Positions 53,787 to 64,000 of a stretch of 64,000 nt of DNA are shown in pieces. Position numbers and translations under genes: made by a program. The DNA is from Mycobacterium spongiae (lineage in GTDB: Bacteria; Actinomycetota; Actinomycetes; Mycobacteriales; Mycobacteriaceae), in NCBI RefSeq assembly GCF_018278905.1, contig NZ_CP046600.1, forward strand, positions 3,286,001 to 3,350,000. Direction: 5' to 3'. The notes under the pieces are model-generated. The model made no database searches. It saw nothing but the letters and a program-made list of their open reading frames with translations, and had not been told where the DNA came from. Positions within the stretch are counted from its first letter, which is position 1. Every line of letters starts with the position of its first letter.

Positions 53787-55426
53787 GTCCGAAGACCCCG
53801 AAAATCGGCGATGTCCTCGCGCGCCAAGGCGAGGACATCGATACCCGCTATCACCCGGCGGCGGCCCTGCGTCGCCAGCTCAACAAGGTGTTCCCGACCC
53901 ACTGGTCGTTTTTGCTGGGCGAGATCGCGCTCTACAGCTTCGTCATACTGCTGATCACCGGCGTGTACCTGACGCTGTTCTTCGACCCGTCGATGCTCGA
54001 AGTCACCTACAACGGCGTCTACCAACCCCTGCGTGGAGTGGAAATGTCGCGCGCCTACGAATCGGCGCTGGACATTTCCTTCGAGGTCCGCGGCGGCCTG
54101 TTCGTCCGCCAGATCCACCACTGGGCCGCCTTGTTGTTCGCCGCGTCGATCATGGTGCACCTGGCGCGCATCTTCTTCACCGGAGCATTCCGGCGACCCC
54201 GCGAAGCCAATTGGGTCATCGGTTCGCTGCTGCTGATCCTGGCCATGTTCGAGGGCTACTTCGGCTACTCACTGCCCGACGACCTCCTGTCGGGCATCGG
54301 TCTGCGGGCGGCCCTGTCGTCGATCACGCTGGGCATGCCGGTCATCGGGACCTGGCTGCACTGGGCACTGTTCGACGGCGACTTCCCGGGTACGATTTTG
54401 ATCCCCCGGCTCTACGCGCTGCACATTCTGCTGCTGCCGGGACTCATCCTGGCCCTCATCGGGCTGCATCTGGCATTGGTGTGGTTCCAGAAGCACACCC
54501 AATTCCCCGGCCCGGGACGCACCGAACGCAACGTCGTCGGTGTGCGCGTGATGCCGGTGTTCGCATTCAAGTCCGGCGCGTTTTTTGCGTCCATCGTCGG
54601 TGTGCTGGGTCTGATGGGTGGGCTGCTACAGATCAACCCGATCTGGAATCTGGGTCCCTACAAGCCATCCCATGTCTCGGCCGGCTCGCAGCCGGACTTC
54701 TATATGATGTGGACCGAAGGCCTGGCCCGCATCTGGCCGCCCTGGGAGTTCTACTTCTGGCACCACACCATTCCTGCTGCCGTCTGGGTGGCGGTAATCA
54801 TGGGCCTGATTTTCGTGCTGCTACCGGCCTACCCGTTCCTGGAGAAGCGGTTCACCGGCGACCGCGCCCACCACAACCTGCTGCAACGCCCGCGCGACGT
54901 TCCGGTGCGCACCGCTATCGGCGCCATGGCGATCTCGTTCTACATGTTGCTCACACTGGCGGCGATGAACGACATCATCGCGTTGAAGTTCCATATCTCG
55001 TTGAACGCGACGACCTGGATCGGACGCATCGGGATGGTGATCCTTCCCCCGCTGGTCTACTTCATCGCCTACCGGTGGTGCATCGGGCTGCAGCGCAGCG
55101 ACCGAGCGGTGCTCGAACACGGCATCGAGACCGGCATCATCAAGCGGCTGCCACACGGCGCCTACATCGAGCTGCATCAGCCGCTTGGCCCCGTCGACGA
55201 CCACGGCCACCCGATCCCGCTGGAATACCAGGGCGCCGCACTGCCCAAACGCATGAACAAGCTGGGCTCGGCCGGATCACCCGGCCGGGGCAGCTTCCTG
55301 ACCGCCGATCCGGCAGCAGAGGACGCAGCACTACGCGAAGCGGACCACGCCGCCGAACAACGCGTCCTGACCGCATTGCGCGAACACCAGGAGGACATCT
55401 CCGGCTCACCCAACGGCGAGCACTAG
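53783..55426 (+). CDS. qcrB: Cytochrome b subunit QcrB, copy 1
   Basis: A 547-residue protein; ATG overlaps the qcrA stop (ATGA). Eight membrane helices and the haem-ligand His residues of cytochrome b are present ([29 protein letters not shown] and [21 protein letters not shown]). The Qp-site segment [18 protein letters not shown] has Thr311, equal to M. tuberculosis Thr313 (offset 2). It oxidises menaquinol. This copy resembles the M. tuberculosis protein in this segment. It is the last gene of the coupled cluster and precedes a second copy. Confidence 0.97.
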   Translation: MSPKTPKIGDVLARQGEDIDTRYHPAAALRRQLNKVFPTHWSFLLGEIALYSFVILLITGVYLTLFFDPSMLEVTYNGVYQPLRGVEMSRAYESALDISFEVRGGLFVRQIHHWAALLFAASIMVHLARIFFTGAFRRPREANWVIGSLLLILAMFEGYFGYSLPDDLLSGIGLRAALSSITLGMPVIGTWLHWALFDGDFPGTILIPRLYALHILLLPGLILALIGLHLALVWFQKHTQFPGPGRTERNVVGVRVMPVFAFKSGAFFASIVGVLGLMGGLLQINPIWNLGPYKPSHVSAGSQPDFYMMWTEGLARIWPPWEFYFWHHTIPAAVWVAVIMGLIFVLLPAYPFLEKRFTGDRAHHNLLQRPRDVPVRTAIGAMAISFYMLLTLAAMNDIIALKFHISLNATTWIGRIGMVILPPLVYFIAYRWCIGLQRSDRAVLEHGIETGIIKRLPHGAYIELHQPLGPVDDHGHPIPLEYQGAALPKRMNKLGSAGSPGRGSFLTADPAAEDAALREADHAAEQRVLTALREHQEDISGSPNGEH

Positions 55427-55445
55427 CGCGGGTTCGACACAACCC

Positions 55446-55592
55446 GTGCCCGTCGACCGCGCGACGGTGGCGGCCGGTCGCAGCTATCGCGCGTTGGCCC
55501 AGCAGCCCACTGCTAAGCCCAGTAGTATCTACTGTGACGGTTGGTTGGTCGCCCACGGCGGCTGTGTCACGCCGGTAGGACCGGCATTCTAG
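55446..55592 (+). pseudogene. Relict of the qcrA 3' end in front of qcrB copy 2
   Basis: The 49-codon frame from a GTG at 55446 to TAG at 55590 ends [16 protein letters not shown] and TPVGPAF, matching the qcrA C-terminus ([28 protein letters not shown]). The qcrA codon TGG is TAG here, ending the frame and making AGGAG for the next gene. It is a duplication remnant, without the Rieske cluster residues. Whether it is translated is unknown. Confidence 0.85.
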
Positions 55593-55603
55593 GAGCGCAC
55601 CTC

Positions 55604-57247
55604 GTGAGTCCGAGGACCCCAAAGATGGGCGATGTCCTCGCGCGCCAAGGCGAGGACATCGATACCCGCTATCACCCGTCAGCCGCGTTACGCCGTCAGC
55701 TCAACAAGGTGTTCCCGACCCACTGGTCGTTCTTGCTGGGCGAGATCGCGCTCTACAGCTTCGTCGTGCTGCTGATCACCGGCGTGTACCTGACGCTGTT
55801 CTTCGACCCGTCGATGCTCGAAGTGAGCTACAACGGCGTCTACCAGCCCTTGCGTGGAGTGGAGATGTCGCGCGCCTACGAATCGGCGCTGGACATTTCC
55901 TTCGAGGTCCGCGGGGGCCTGTTCGTCCGCCAGGTCCACCACTGGGCCGCCTTGTTGTTCGCCGCGTCGATCATGGTGCACCTGGCGCGCATCTTCTTCA
56001 CCGGAGCATTCCGGCGGCCCCGCGAAGCCAATTGGGTCATCGGTTCGCTGTTGCTCATCCTGGCCATGTTTGAGGGCTACTTCGGCTACTCACTCCCCGA
56101 CGACCTGCTGTCGGGCATCGGTCTCCGCGCAGCGTTCTCGTCGATCACATTGGGCATGCCGGTCATCGGGACCTGGCTGCACTGGGTGCTGTTCGCGGGC
56201 GATTTCCCCGGTGACATCATCATTCCCCGGCTCTACGCGCTGCACATTCTGCTGCTGCCGGGAATCATGCTGGCGTTGATCGGGCTGCATCTGGCATTGG
56301 TGTGGTTCCAGAAGCACACCCAATTCCCCGGCCCGGGACGCACCGAACGCAACGTCGTCGGTGTGCGCGTGATGCCGGTGTTCGCATTCAAGTCCGGCGC
56401 GTTTTTCGCGTCCATCGTCGGTGTGCTGGGTCTGATGGGTGGGCTGCTACAGATCAACCCGATCTGGAATCTGGGTCCCTACAAGCCATCCCATGTCTCG
56501 GCCGGCTCGCAGCCGGACTTTTACATGATGTGGCCCGACGGATTGGCCAGGCTATGGCCGCCGTGGGAGTTCTATTTCTGGCATCACACCGTTCCCGCCT
56601 CGGTCTGGGTGGCGGTGATCATGGGCCTGGTTTTCGTCCTGCTACCGGCCTACCCGTTCCTGGAGAAGCGGTTCACCGGCGACCGCGCCCACCACAACCT
56701 GCTGCAACGCCCGCGCGACGTTCCGGTGCGCACCGCTATCGGCGCCATGGCGATCTCGTTCTACATGCTGCTCACACTGGCATCCATTAACGATCTCATC
56801 GCGTTGAAGTTCCACATCTCGTTGAACGCGACGACCTGGATCGGACGCATCGGGATGGTGATCCTTCCCCCGCTGGTCTACTTCATCACCTACCGGTGGT
56901 GCATCGGGCTGCAGCGCAGCGACCGAGCGGTGCTCGAACACGGCATCGAGACCGGCATCATCAAGCGGCTGCCACACGGCGCCTACATCGAGCTGCACCA
57001 GCCGCTTGGCCCCGTCGACGACCACGGCCACCCGATCCCGCTGGAATACCAGGGGGCTCCGCTACCCAAGCGCATGAACAAGCTGGGCTCGGCCGGATCA
57101 CCCGGCCGGGGCAGCTTCCTCGTCGCGGATCCCCCAGCAGAGGACGCAGCACTACGCGAAGCGGACCACGCCGCCGAACAGCGTGCGCTCACCGCGTTGC
57201 GCGACCATCAGGAGGACATCTCCGGCTCACCCAACGGCGAGCACTAG
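55604..57247 (+). CDS. Cytochrome b subunit QcrB, copy 2 (paralogue with Pro at the Thr313 equivalent)
   Basis: A 547-residue protein started at a GTG ([12 protein letters not shown]) 8 bp after AGGAG; same length as copy 1 and about 95% identical by my reading (some 28 differences). All cytochrome b helices and His ligands are kept, so it looks functional. Changes cluster at residues ~177-222 (L177F, A195V, T204D, LI to IM) and 311-342 (T311P, E312D, I317L). Residue 311 equals M. tuberculosis Thr313, where substitutions give resistance to telacebec. It could replace or vary copy 1 in the complex. Confidence 0.93.
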   Translation: MSPRTPKMGDVLARQGEDIDTRYHPSAALRRQLNKVFPTHWSFLLGEIALYSFVVLLITGVYLTLFFDPSMLEVSYNGVYQPLRGVEMSRAYESALDISFEVRGGLFVRQVHHWAALLFAASIMVHLARIFFTGAFRRPREANWVIGSLLLILAMFEGYFGYSLPDDLLSGIGLRAAFSSITLGMPVIGTWLHWVLFAGDFPGDIIIPRLYALHILLLPGIMLALIGLHLALVWFQKHTQFPGPGRTERNVVGVRVMPVFAFKSGAFFASIVGVLGLMGGLLQINPIWNLGPYKPSHVSAGSQPDFYMMWPDGLARLWPPWEFYFWHHTVPASVWVAVIMGLVFVLLPAYPFLEKRFTGDRAHHNLLQRPRDVPVRTAIGAMAISFYMLLTLASINDLIALKFHISLNATTWIGRIGMVILPPLVYFITYRWCIGLQRSDRAVLEHGIETGIIKRLPHGAYIELHQPLGPVDDHGHPIPLEYQGAPLPKRMNKLGSAGSPGRGSFLVADPPAEDAALREADHAAEQRALTALRDHQEDISGSPNGEH

Positions 57248-57394
57248 CCCGCGCGGCCCAGCCGAGCGTTGCACCCTGGAGGCACCCGCGGCGTAGCACC
57301 GCTCAGTACTGGACGCTGTGGGACCACAAGCCGTCGCGGAACCGGACTAGGCCACCTCAATCCGAGCCTGCCAACCCGCCGTGGCCTGCCGCCC

Positions 57395-58033
57395 CTACTG
57401 TTCGGCGATCACGCGGCGCAATTGCCGAACATGTAACCACTCTATTGCCGGCATTGCCGCAGTGACGACCCCCGCCAGCGCGTAGACCACCCAGGACGCG
57501 CCCTCATGGCCGACGGCCATGAGGTAGGTGGCAGTCGCTACCGCGATCAGCGCGATGCCGATCGTGCCCGCCAACGCGACCGTTCCACGCAGCCAAGCCC
57601 GGTCGACCGCCTCCCCGGTGAACTCGACGGGCTCGTCGACTGCCTTGACCTTCGGTGCCTGTGGGGTCGACGCGGGGGTACGTTTCGCCGAATACCCGGG
57701 CCTGATGGGTCGTCCGCTCCGTGCCGATGGACCTACCGGCCGCCCACCCGGTTCGGCCCGGGCCAGTTGGCGAGCCCGCATCAGCACCGGGATCGCCCCG
57801 GCAATGATCAGTGCCGATACCACGATGATTGCGTACAGCACCCACGTGGTGTGCGGGTTCCTCGCCATCTGATGAAAGCCCCGGCCCAGGTCCACCAAAG
57901 CGACCACCGCGGCAACGCTGACACCCACGAGCACCAACCAGACCGCGGCGCATGCCCCGATCAGAATGCGATCGATGATCTCCGGCGAGACGGCGTTCGT
58001 CCCACGCCGGTATGCGGAATATCGGGAGACCAT
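57395..58033 (-). CDS. Conserved transmembrane protein (Rv2197c-like)
   Basis: A 212-residue protein starting [19 protein letters not shown]. Four hydrophobic segments at about 24-46, 65-85, 153-173 and 180-198, with a Pro/Arg-rich cytoplasmic loop between the second and third. It is conserved beside the qcr/cta genes in mycobacteria. No enzymatic motif. Its ATG shares one base with the mmpS3 stop, so it is co-translated. It converges on qcrB copy 2 with a 147-bp gap that shows no clear terminator. Confidence 0.88.
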   Translation of the reverse strand: MVSRYSAYRRGTNAVSPEIIDRILIGACAAVWLVLVGVSVAAVVALVDLGRGFHQMARNPHTTWVLYAIIVVSALIIAGAIPVLMRARQLARAEPGGRPVGPSARSGRPIRPGYSAKRTPASTPQAPKVKAVDEPVEFTGEAVDRAWLRGTVALAGTIGIALIAVATATYLMAVGHEGASWVVYALAGVVTAAMPAIEWLHVRQLRRVIAEQ

Positions 58034-58974
58034 CAGCAGCTCGTCTGTGGTCCGTCGTTGCTGTTCGATGACAGCACGGTTCCGTCGCTCGTCGTGATGG
58101 AACAGTTGAGCTTGCTGACCCGGAAGAGGCTGGAGGCCTCGACCGAGCCCACGTCAGTTTGCGAGATCGGTGTGACCGTGATCGACCACGGGATGTACAC
58201 ATTGTGTTGCGTCCGTCGTCGGCCGGCGGCGTCGACGTAGGTCACCGAAATGATGTCTCCTGGGGCCTTGGTGCCGGTCACCGAGTAGGTAACTTGCCGG
58301 GGACCGACCAGAGTGGTGGTCGTGGCGGGTGGTGGCGCCGCCTCCGTATTGGTCTCTGGAGGCGCCGCGGTGGTCTCCGGAGGTGGAGGTGGGGGCGGCG
58401 GAGGAGGCGGCGGCGTCACTGTCACTGTCTGGGTCTCCGTCGCGGTTGGGATCTCGGTGGGGGGCGGTGGTGGCGGCGGTGGGAGTGGCGAACTGGTGGT
58501 TGTGGTTGTGATTTCGTCTTGCACCGGTGTCGAGGAAGTCGTGGCGGGGGTAGCGATTTCGGTGGTTCGCCTGCGCGCGACAAGCAGCGACACCGAAGCC
58601 ACCAGGGCGATGGCAGCCGCAATGGCGACCACACCAACCACCCAGGGCCAGCGCGGGGCAGTCGGTTCGTCATCAGGCCCCGACTCCTCATATCCGTCGT
58701 AGTCATAGAGCCTGAGATCGGCCGGCACATAAGGCCCGCTGGTGAACTGCTCGGACTCGGGAGCCGAGTACGCCCGTGAGTACGCGTCGGTCGCCCCGGT
58801 ATGGTCCGCAGGCACGATGTCGCCGCCATCGAGGATGTGCCCCAAAGCTTCGTCGGAATCCAGGCCGGAATCGGGCTCTTCGCCGTTGTCGCCTACCCGC
58901 TCCGATTCGGCGCTAGGTTCGCCGGCGGACTCGGGTTCTTCAGGTCCCTGTCCGGGGGGATTCGGCCCGCTCAT
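58033..58974 (-). CDS. mmpS3: MmpS family membrane protein MmpS3
   Basis: A 313-residue protein. N-terminal ~105 residues are acidic and cytoplasmic. One membrane helix ([24 protein letters not shown]) follows, then a Pro/Thr-rich stalk with polyproline runs. The C-terminal ~100 residues form the MmpS beta domain ([21 protein letters not shown] to GPQTSC). No MmpL gene is adjacent, unlike other MmpS proteins. In M. tuberculosis MmpS3 is linked to cell elongation and lipid transport. Confidence 0.94.
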   Translation of the reverse strand: MSGPNPPGQGPEEPESAGEPSAESERVGDNGEEPDSGLDSDEALGHILDGGDIVPADHTGATDAYSRAYSAPESEQFTSGPYVPADLRLYDYDGYEESGPDDEPTAPRWPWVVGVVAIAAAIALVASVSLLVARRRTTEIATPATTSSTPVQDEITTTTTSSPLPPPPPPPPTEIPTATETQTVTVTPPPPPPPPPPPPETTAAPPETNTEAAPPPATTTTLVGPRQVTYSVTGTKAPGDIISVTYVDAAGRRRTQHNVYIPWSITVTPISQTDVGSVEASSLFRVSKLNCSITTSDGTVLSSNSNDGPQTSC

Positions 58975-59154
58975 TCCCGCCTACCCTGTCCAACTGCGTC
59001 ACCAGCGCGCGCGGCTTGGCAGCTACATCCTGGCACGCATGTTTGATGACTTCTCATGGTGCTCCGGAAACCCTACCCAACGCGGCGGGCGACGTTGCCT
59101 GGGCAATCGGGCCACTGAGCAACTGATGCCCTGATTGTGACTTTTCTCGCTCGA

Positions 59155-59574
59155 TCAGTGCTTCTCGGGGCCGATGTAGTACTCGAAGACCAGTCCGGCT
59201 GCCGACCCGAGGATGAATACCACACCGGCAGCGATCAACCATGGCAACCACATCGCGATACCGACCGCCGCCACCGATCCGGACAGCGCGATCATGATGG
59301 GCCACCAGCTGTGCGGGCTATAGAACCCCAACTCCCCCGCTCCGTCACTGATCTCAGCGCCTTCGTAGTCTTCGGGTCGGGTGTCTAGCCGGCGGGCCAC
59401 GAAACGGAAGAAGGTGGCCACGATCATCGCCATGCCGCCGGTCAGCGCCAACGCGGTGGTGCCGGCCCACTCGACGCCGCCGGTGGCGAACATCGAAGTC
59501 AGCACTCCGTACAGCACCGCCGTCGCTATGAAGAACGCAGCGATAAATTCGAACAGCCTCGCTTCGATATTCAT
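59155..59574 (-). CDS. ctaF: Cytochrome aa3 oxidase subunit IV CtaF
   Basis: A 139-residue protein starting [20 protein letters not shown]. Four hydrophobic helices and the conserved [19 protein letters not shown] segment (here [15 protein letters not shown]) define the actinobacterial subunit IV. It lies 12 bp downstream of ctaC on the same strand, so it is co-transcribed. Part of the bcc-aa3 supercomplex. Confidence 0.96.
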   Translation of the reverse strand: MNIEARLFEFIAAFFIATAVLYGVLTSMFATGGVEWAGTTALALTGGMAMIVATFFRFVARRLDTRPEDYEGAEISDGAGELGFYSPHSWWPIMIALSGSVAAVGIAMWLPWLIAAGVVFILGSAAGLVFEYYIGPEKH

Positions 59575-59586
59575 GGGTGTCCTTAC

Positions 59587-60693
59587 CTACTGTTCCGGTG
59601 CCAATTCACCGCGCCGGGTGTCGAACGGGTGGGTCGTTACCGCGAGCGGGGGCTGATCGATCGCCTGCAGGGCCTGGGCATTGGTCTTCCCGGCAATACG
59701 CTCCTGCAGGTAAGCCTTGAAGTCGTTGGGCGACACAACCCGGACCTCAAAGTTCATCATCGAGTGATAGGTGCCGCACATTTCTGCGCAGTGGCCGACG
59801 AACGCACCCACCTTGTTGATCTCGGCGATCTGGAAAACGTTGACGGAATGATTCGCCTCCGGGTTAGGCATCACGTCACGCTTGAACAAGAACTCCGGCA
59901 CCCAGAAGGCGTGAATCACATCGGCCGAAGCCATTTGGAATTCAATGCGCTTGCCGGTTGGCAGAACCAACACCGGAATCTCGGTGCTGGTCCCCAGGGT
60001 CTCGACCTTGTCGAAGTGCAGGTAGGTCCGGTCCTCGGTGTTTAGCCCGCGAATAGGCCCGACCAGTTCCTCGCCATACTTATCCGTGCCCTCCGGTTTG
60101 GACTCCATGGCACGCTGGCGTTCCTCGTCGACACCATCGTAGGTCAATGTGCCGTCGGCAAAATCGACCCGCTGGTAGCCGAACTTCCAGTTCCACTGAA
60201 AGGACGTGATGTCAATCACGACCTCAGGGTCCTTCGCCAGGTAGAGCATCTTTTCCTGCACCACAACGGTGAAATAGAACAGCACCGAGATGATCAGGAA
60301 CGGTATGACGGTAAGCACCAGTTCCAGCGGCATGTTGTAGCCGAACTGGCGAGGCAATTCCGTGTCGGTTTTCTTCTTACGGTGAAAAGCCGACGACCAG
60401 AAGATGAGACCCCACACAATGGCGCCCACGACCAGGGAGGCGATCACTGACCCGATCCACAAGTCCCGGTTGACATGGGCCTCAGGGGTAATGCCCTCGG
60501 GCCAGCCCAGCGCCAAAGCCTCCGTCCAGCTACATCCGCTCAGGGTGACGGCAAGCCCACCCAGCGTCATAGCCAACAGCGGTAGTCGCAGGCGACGGGA
60601 AACACGCCGCACGTCTGGTTCGCGACCGCCGGAACGGCGCTGAGAACTACACTGCGACAGCCTTTGCGAACGACCTGGCCCGCGAGATGTCAC
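59587..60693 (-). CDS. ctaC: Cytochrome aa3 oxidase subunit II CtaC
   Basis: A 368-residue protein with a GTG start after GGAGG at 7 bp. The N-terminal signal has a lipobox-like TLSGCS, suggesting a lipidated Cys. Two membrane helices follow ([18 protein letters not shown] and [17 protein letters not shown]). The CuA site is in [15 protein letters not shown] with the upstream His in [10 protein letters not shown]. It receives electrons from QcrC. Divergent from asnB across ~197 bp. Confidence 0.97.
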   Translation of the reverse strand: MTSRGPGRSQRLSQCSSQRRSGGREPDVRRVSRRLRLPLLAMTLGGLAVTLSGCSWTEALALGWPEGITPEAHVNRDLWIGSVIASLVVGAIVWGLIFWSSAFHRKKKTDTELPRQFGYNMPLELVLTVIPFLIISVLFYFTVVVQEKMLYLAKDPEVVIDITSFQWNWKFGYQRVDFADGTLTYDGVDEERQRAMESKPEGTDKYGEELVGPIRGLNTEDRTYLHFDKVETLGTSTEIPVLVLPTGKRIEFQMASADVIHAFWVPEFLFKRDVMPNPEANHSVNVFQIAEINKVGAFVGHCAEMCGTYHSMMNFEVRVVSPNDFKAYLQERIAGKTNAQALQAIDQPPLAVTTHPFDTRRGELAPEQ

Positions 60694-60890
60694 CTTGGCG
60701 CCTCCTGTATCACAAGCTGTGCCGATTGGAACTACCCCGGCAGTGGCGGGAACCGTCGGCTAACTCGGATGTCGAATACTACGCAGCGTAGACCACGGCG
60801 CCCACCCGGGCGACGATGCGGGCCGAAACAACCCGCCAAGCAGTGGTGTGAACCCGACAAGCGGGGCCGAGTGCGGCATACTGAGGCGCC

Positions 60891-62879
60891 GTGTGTGGAC
60901 TGCTGGCCTTCGTCGCGGCCCCGGCCGGCGCTGCCGAGACCGAACACCGCAACGCGGCCGTGCGCAGCGCCGCCGAGACCGCCGCTGCGATCGCCCGAGC
61001 ATCGCATTTGATGCGCCACCGCGGACCCGATGAGCCAGGTACCTGGTACGACACCCACGCCGATGAAGCCACCGGAGGCGCGGTGTTCGGGTTCAACCGG
61101 CTCTCGATCATCGACATCGAGCATTCCCACCAACCCCTGCGGTGGGGACCGCCGGAGGAGCCAGGGCGCTACGTGCTGGTGTTCAACGGAGAGATCTACA
61201 ACTACCTGGAACTGCGAGAGCAGCTGCACGCCCAGCACGGAGCTGCTTTCGCCACCGACGGCGACGGGGAAGCGATCGTCGCCGGCTACCACTACTGGGG
61301 CACCGACGTACTCAACAGGCTGCGGGGCATGTTCGCGTTCGCTCTGTGGGACACCGTGACCAGCGAATTGTTCTGTGCCCGCGACCCGTTCGGCATCAAG
61401 CCACTGTTCATGGCGACCGGCACCGGCGGAACCGCAGTTGCCAGTGAGAAGAAATGCCTGCTGGATCTGGCCGAGTTAGTGGGATTCGACCCATCCATCG
61501 ACGACCGGGCGCTGCAGCACTACACGGTCCTGCAGTACGTGCCGGAGCCCGAGACGTTGCACCGGGGAGTACGACGGCTCGAATCGGGCTGCTACGCCCG
61601 GATCAGGCCCGGCCAACTGGAACCGGCGGTCACCCGCTTCTTCGTGCCGCAATTCGCTGCCACGCCGATCTCCGGCGGCGCCGAGCAGGCACGCTATGAC
61701 GAGATCACGGCGGTGCTGGAGGATTCGGTAGCCAAACACATGCGCGCTGACGTCACCGTGGGTGCGTTTTTGTCCGGGGGTATCGACTCCACCGCCATCG
61801 CGGCGCTGGCCATTCGGCACAACCCCCGGCTGATGACTTTCACCACTGGTTTCGAGCGTGAGGGATTCTCCGAGATCGACGTCGCGGTGGCCTCGGCGGA
61901 AGCGATCGGCGCCCGCCACATCGCCAAAGTTGTCAGCGCAGATGAGTTTGTCGCGGCGTTACCAGAGATCGTCTGGTACCTGGATGAGCCGGTTGCCGAT
62001 CCCGCACTGGTGCCCCTGTTTTTCGTCGCCAGGGAGGCCCGAAGGCACGTCAAAGTGGTGTTGTCGGGCGAGGGCGCCGACGAACTGTTCGGCGGCTACA
62101 CCATCTACCGGGAGCCGCTGTCGTTGAAGCCCTTCGACTACCTCCCCCGGCCGGTGCGCCGCTCTATGGGAAAGGTGTCCAAACCGCTACCGGAGGGTAT
62201 GCGCGGCAAGAGTCTGCTGCACCGCGGGTCGCTGACGCTCGAAGAGCGCTACTACGGCAATGCCCGCAGTTTTTCCGACGCCCAGCTGCGTGATGTACTG
62301 CCCGGGTTCCGCGCGGACTGGACCCACACGGACGTGACGGCACCCATATATGCCAAGTCCGAGGGTTGGGATCCGGTGGCGCGGATGCAGCACATCGACC
62401 TATTCACCTGGCTGCGCGGCGACATCTTGGTCAAGGCCGACAAGATGACGATGGCCAACTCGCTGGAGCTGCGGGTGCCATTCTTGGATCCGGAGGTGTT
62501 CGCGGTGGCCTCCCGGCTGCCGCTGCAAGCCAAGATCACCCGCACCACGACCAAGTACGCGCTGCGGCGCGCGCTAGCCCCGGTTGTGCCCGCGCATGTC
62601 CTGGACCGGCCCAAACTCGGGTTTCCGGTGCCCATCCGGCATTGGCTTCGAGCTGGCGAACTACTGGAGTGGGCCTACGAGATGGTGGGTTCGTCGCAGG
62701 CCGATCACTTGGTCGACATGGTCGCCGTACGCCGGATGCTCGACGAGCACCGAAGCGGTGCCAGCGATCACAGCCGCAGACTGTGGACCGTGCTGATTTT
62801 CATGTTGTGGCACGCAATCTTCGTCGAGAACACGGTCGCCCCGCAGATCAGCGAGCCGCAGTACCCGGTTCAGCTGTAG
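60891..62879 (+). CDS. asnB: Glutamine-hydrolysing asparagine synthetase AsnB (LtsA-like)
   Basis: A 662-residue protein. The GTG start is fixed because the catalytic Cys2 must follow Met1 (MCGLLAF). N-terminal Ntn glutaminase: MRHRGPDEPGTW, FNRLSIIDIEHSHQP, FNGEIYN. C-terminal synthetase PP-loop GAFLSGGIDSTAIAAL and GEGADELFGGY. The mycobacterial/corynebacterial LtsA-type enzyme amidates meso-DAP in peptidoglycan precursors, which fits the mur genes in the window. Asparagine synthesis is the alternative. Confidence 0.93.
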   Translation: MCGLLAFVAAPAGAAETEHRNAAVRSAAETAAAIARASHLMRHRGPDEPGTWYDTHADEATGGAVFGFNRLSIIDIEHSHQPLRWGPPEEPGRYVLVFNGEIYNYLELREQLHAQHGAAFATDGDGEAIVAGYHYWGTDVLNRLRGMFAFALWDTVTSELFCARDPFGIKPLFMATGTGGTAVASEKKCLLDLAELVGFDPSIDDRALQHYTVLQYVPEPETLHRGVRRLESGCYARIRPGQLEPAVTRFFVPQFAATPISGGAEQARYDEITAVLEDSVAKHMRADVTVGAFLSGGIDSTAIAALAIRHNPRLMTFTTGFEREGFSEIDVAVASAEAIGARHIAKVVSADEFVAALPEIVWYLDEPVADPALVPLFFVAREARRHVKVVLSGEGADELFGGYTIYREPLSLKPFDYLPRPVRRSMGKVSKPLPEGMRGKSLLHRGSLTLEERYYGNARSFSDAQLRDVLPGFRADWTHTDVTAPIYAKSEGWDPVARMQHIDLFTWLRGDILVKADKMTMANSLELRVPFLDPEVFAVASRLPLQAKITRTTTKYALRRALAPVVPAHVLDRPKLGFPVPIRHWLRAGELLEWAYEMVGSSQADHLVDMVAVRRMLDEHRSGASDHSRRLWTVLIFMLWHAIFVENTVAPQISEPQYPVQL

Positions 62880-62898
62880 CCGGCCCCACCCTGGCAGG

Positions 62899-62950
62899 CG
62901 CAGAATCGCATCGGAGGGGCCTTCAGTGGCTCGCGCGGTGCGATTCTGCG
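62899..62950. terminator. 12-bp inverted repeat between convergent asnB and adoK
   Basis: CGCAGAATCGCA (62899-62910) and its perfect complement TGCGATTCTGCG (62939-62950) enclose 28 nt. It fills most of the 84-bp gap between two converging genes, so it probably works as a two-way terminator or RNA-stabilising hairpin. No T-run follows on either side. Confidence 0.5.
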
Positions 62951-62963
62951 TCTGCTCGGCAAA

Positions 62964-64000
<1,037 letters not shown>

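Noticed and set aside
55604..57247. Assembly artefact (false duplication of qcrB)
   Set aside because: The copies differ at many nucleotides and amino acids, have different starts and different flanks, so both are real sequence.

Overview
The window is a high-GC chromosomal segment of a slow-growing Mycobacterium. The evidence is three PPE genes, the actinobacterial dcw cluster, mannolipid (PIM/LM/LAM) glycosyltransferases, MmpS3, Wag31, PknL, and the qcrCAB/ctaCEF respiratory genes. Gene order follows the M. tuberculosis Rv2144c-Rv2202c interval almost gene for gene. It is not M. tuberculosis itself: PPE genes and a VapBC-like pair stand at the left edge, the IS6110/IS1558 and Rv2159c-Rv2162c insertions are absent, and qcrB is duplicated. 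Rv equivalences are recalled family knowledge, not search results.

Layout. (1) 1-4.25 kb, accessory edge: a truncated PPE, a PPE-SVP protein with a SHOCT tail, a toxin-antitoxin pair on the other strand, and a PPE-PPW gene. (2) 4.8-26.7 kb, almost all minus strand: the division and cell-wall cluster, transcribed as mraZ-rsmH-ftsL-like-pbpB-murE-murF-mraY-murD-ftsW-murG-murC-ftsQ-ftsZ-yfiH-yggS-sepF-yggT-wag31. Most junctions are 4-bp ATGA/GTGA overlaps, so this is a translationally coupled operon. Upstream of mraZ there are 10-bp-period GTGG boxes (a probable MraZ operator), a strong hairpin and an intrinsic terminator. (3) 27-36.9 kb: DUF3040 protein, GNAT acetyltransferase, LppM, a MetF-like protein, IdsA2, MptA, the Rv2175c-type DNA-binding protein, PknL, type II DAHP synthase and a DEDDh RNase. 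(4) 37-47.7 kb: MptC, a PlsC acyltransferase, a GET3/ArsA-like ATPase, two SRPBCC proteins, FadD15, PimB', a HExxH protein, an NlpC/P60 hydrolase and a small Cys-rich protein. (5) 48-60.7 kb: an exonuclease/GIY-YIG fusion, TrpD, and the bcc-aa3 supercomplex genes ctaE-qcrC-qcrA-qcrB plus a second qcrB, then Rv2197c, mmpS3, ctaF and ctaC. (6) 60.9-64 kb: AsnB, adenosine kinase and a possible next gene cut by the window edge.

The genes combine into three systems: septal peptidoglycan synthesis and division with its PknA/PknL-linked regulators, mannolipid assembly (polyprenyl supply by IdsA2; MptA, MptC, PimB'), and the cytochrome bcc-aa3 oxidase. The most notable find is the qcrB duplication. 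The second copy follows a relict of the qcrA 3' end and carries Pro at the position equivalent to M. tuberculosis QcrB Thr313, the telacebec (Q203) resistance position. That segment stays diverged between stretches of near-identical DNA. Other points of interest are two minisatellites (18 bp and 60 bp, the latter containing the PimB' stop codon), repeat-expanded basic tails in PbpB and FtsW, and an ArsA-type ATPase whose Walker A motif lies upstream of every canonical start codon.
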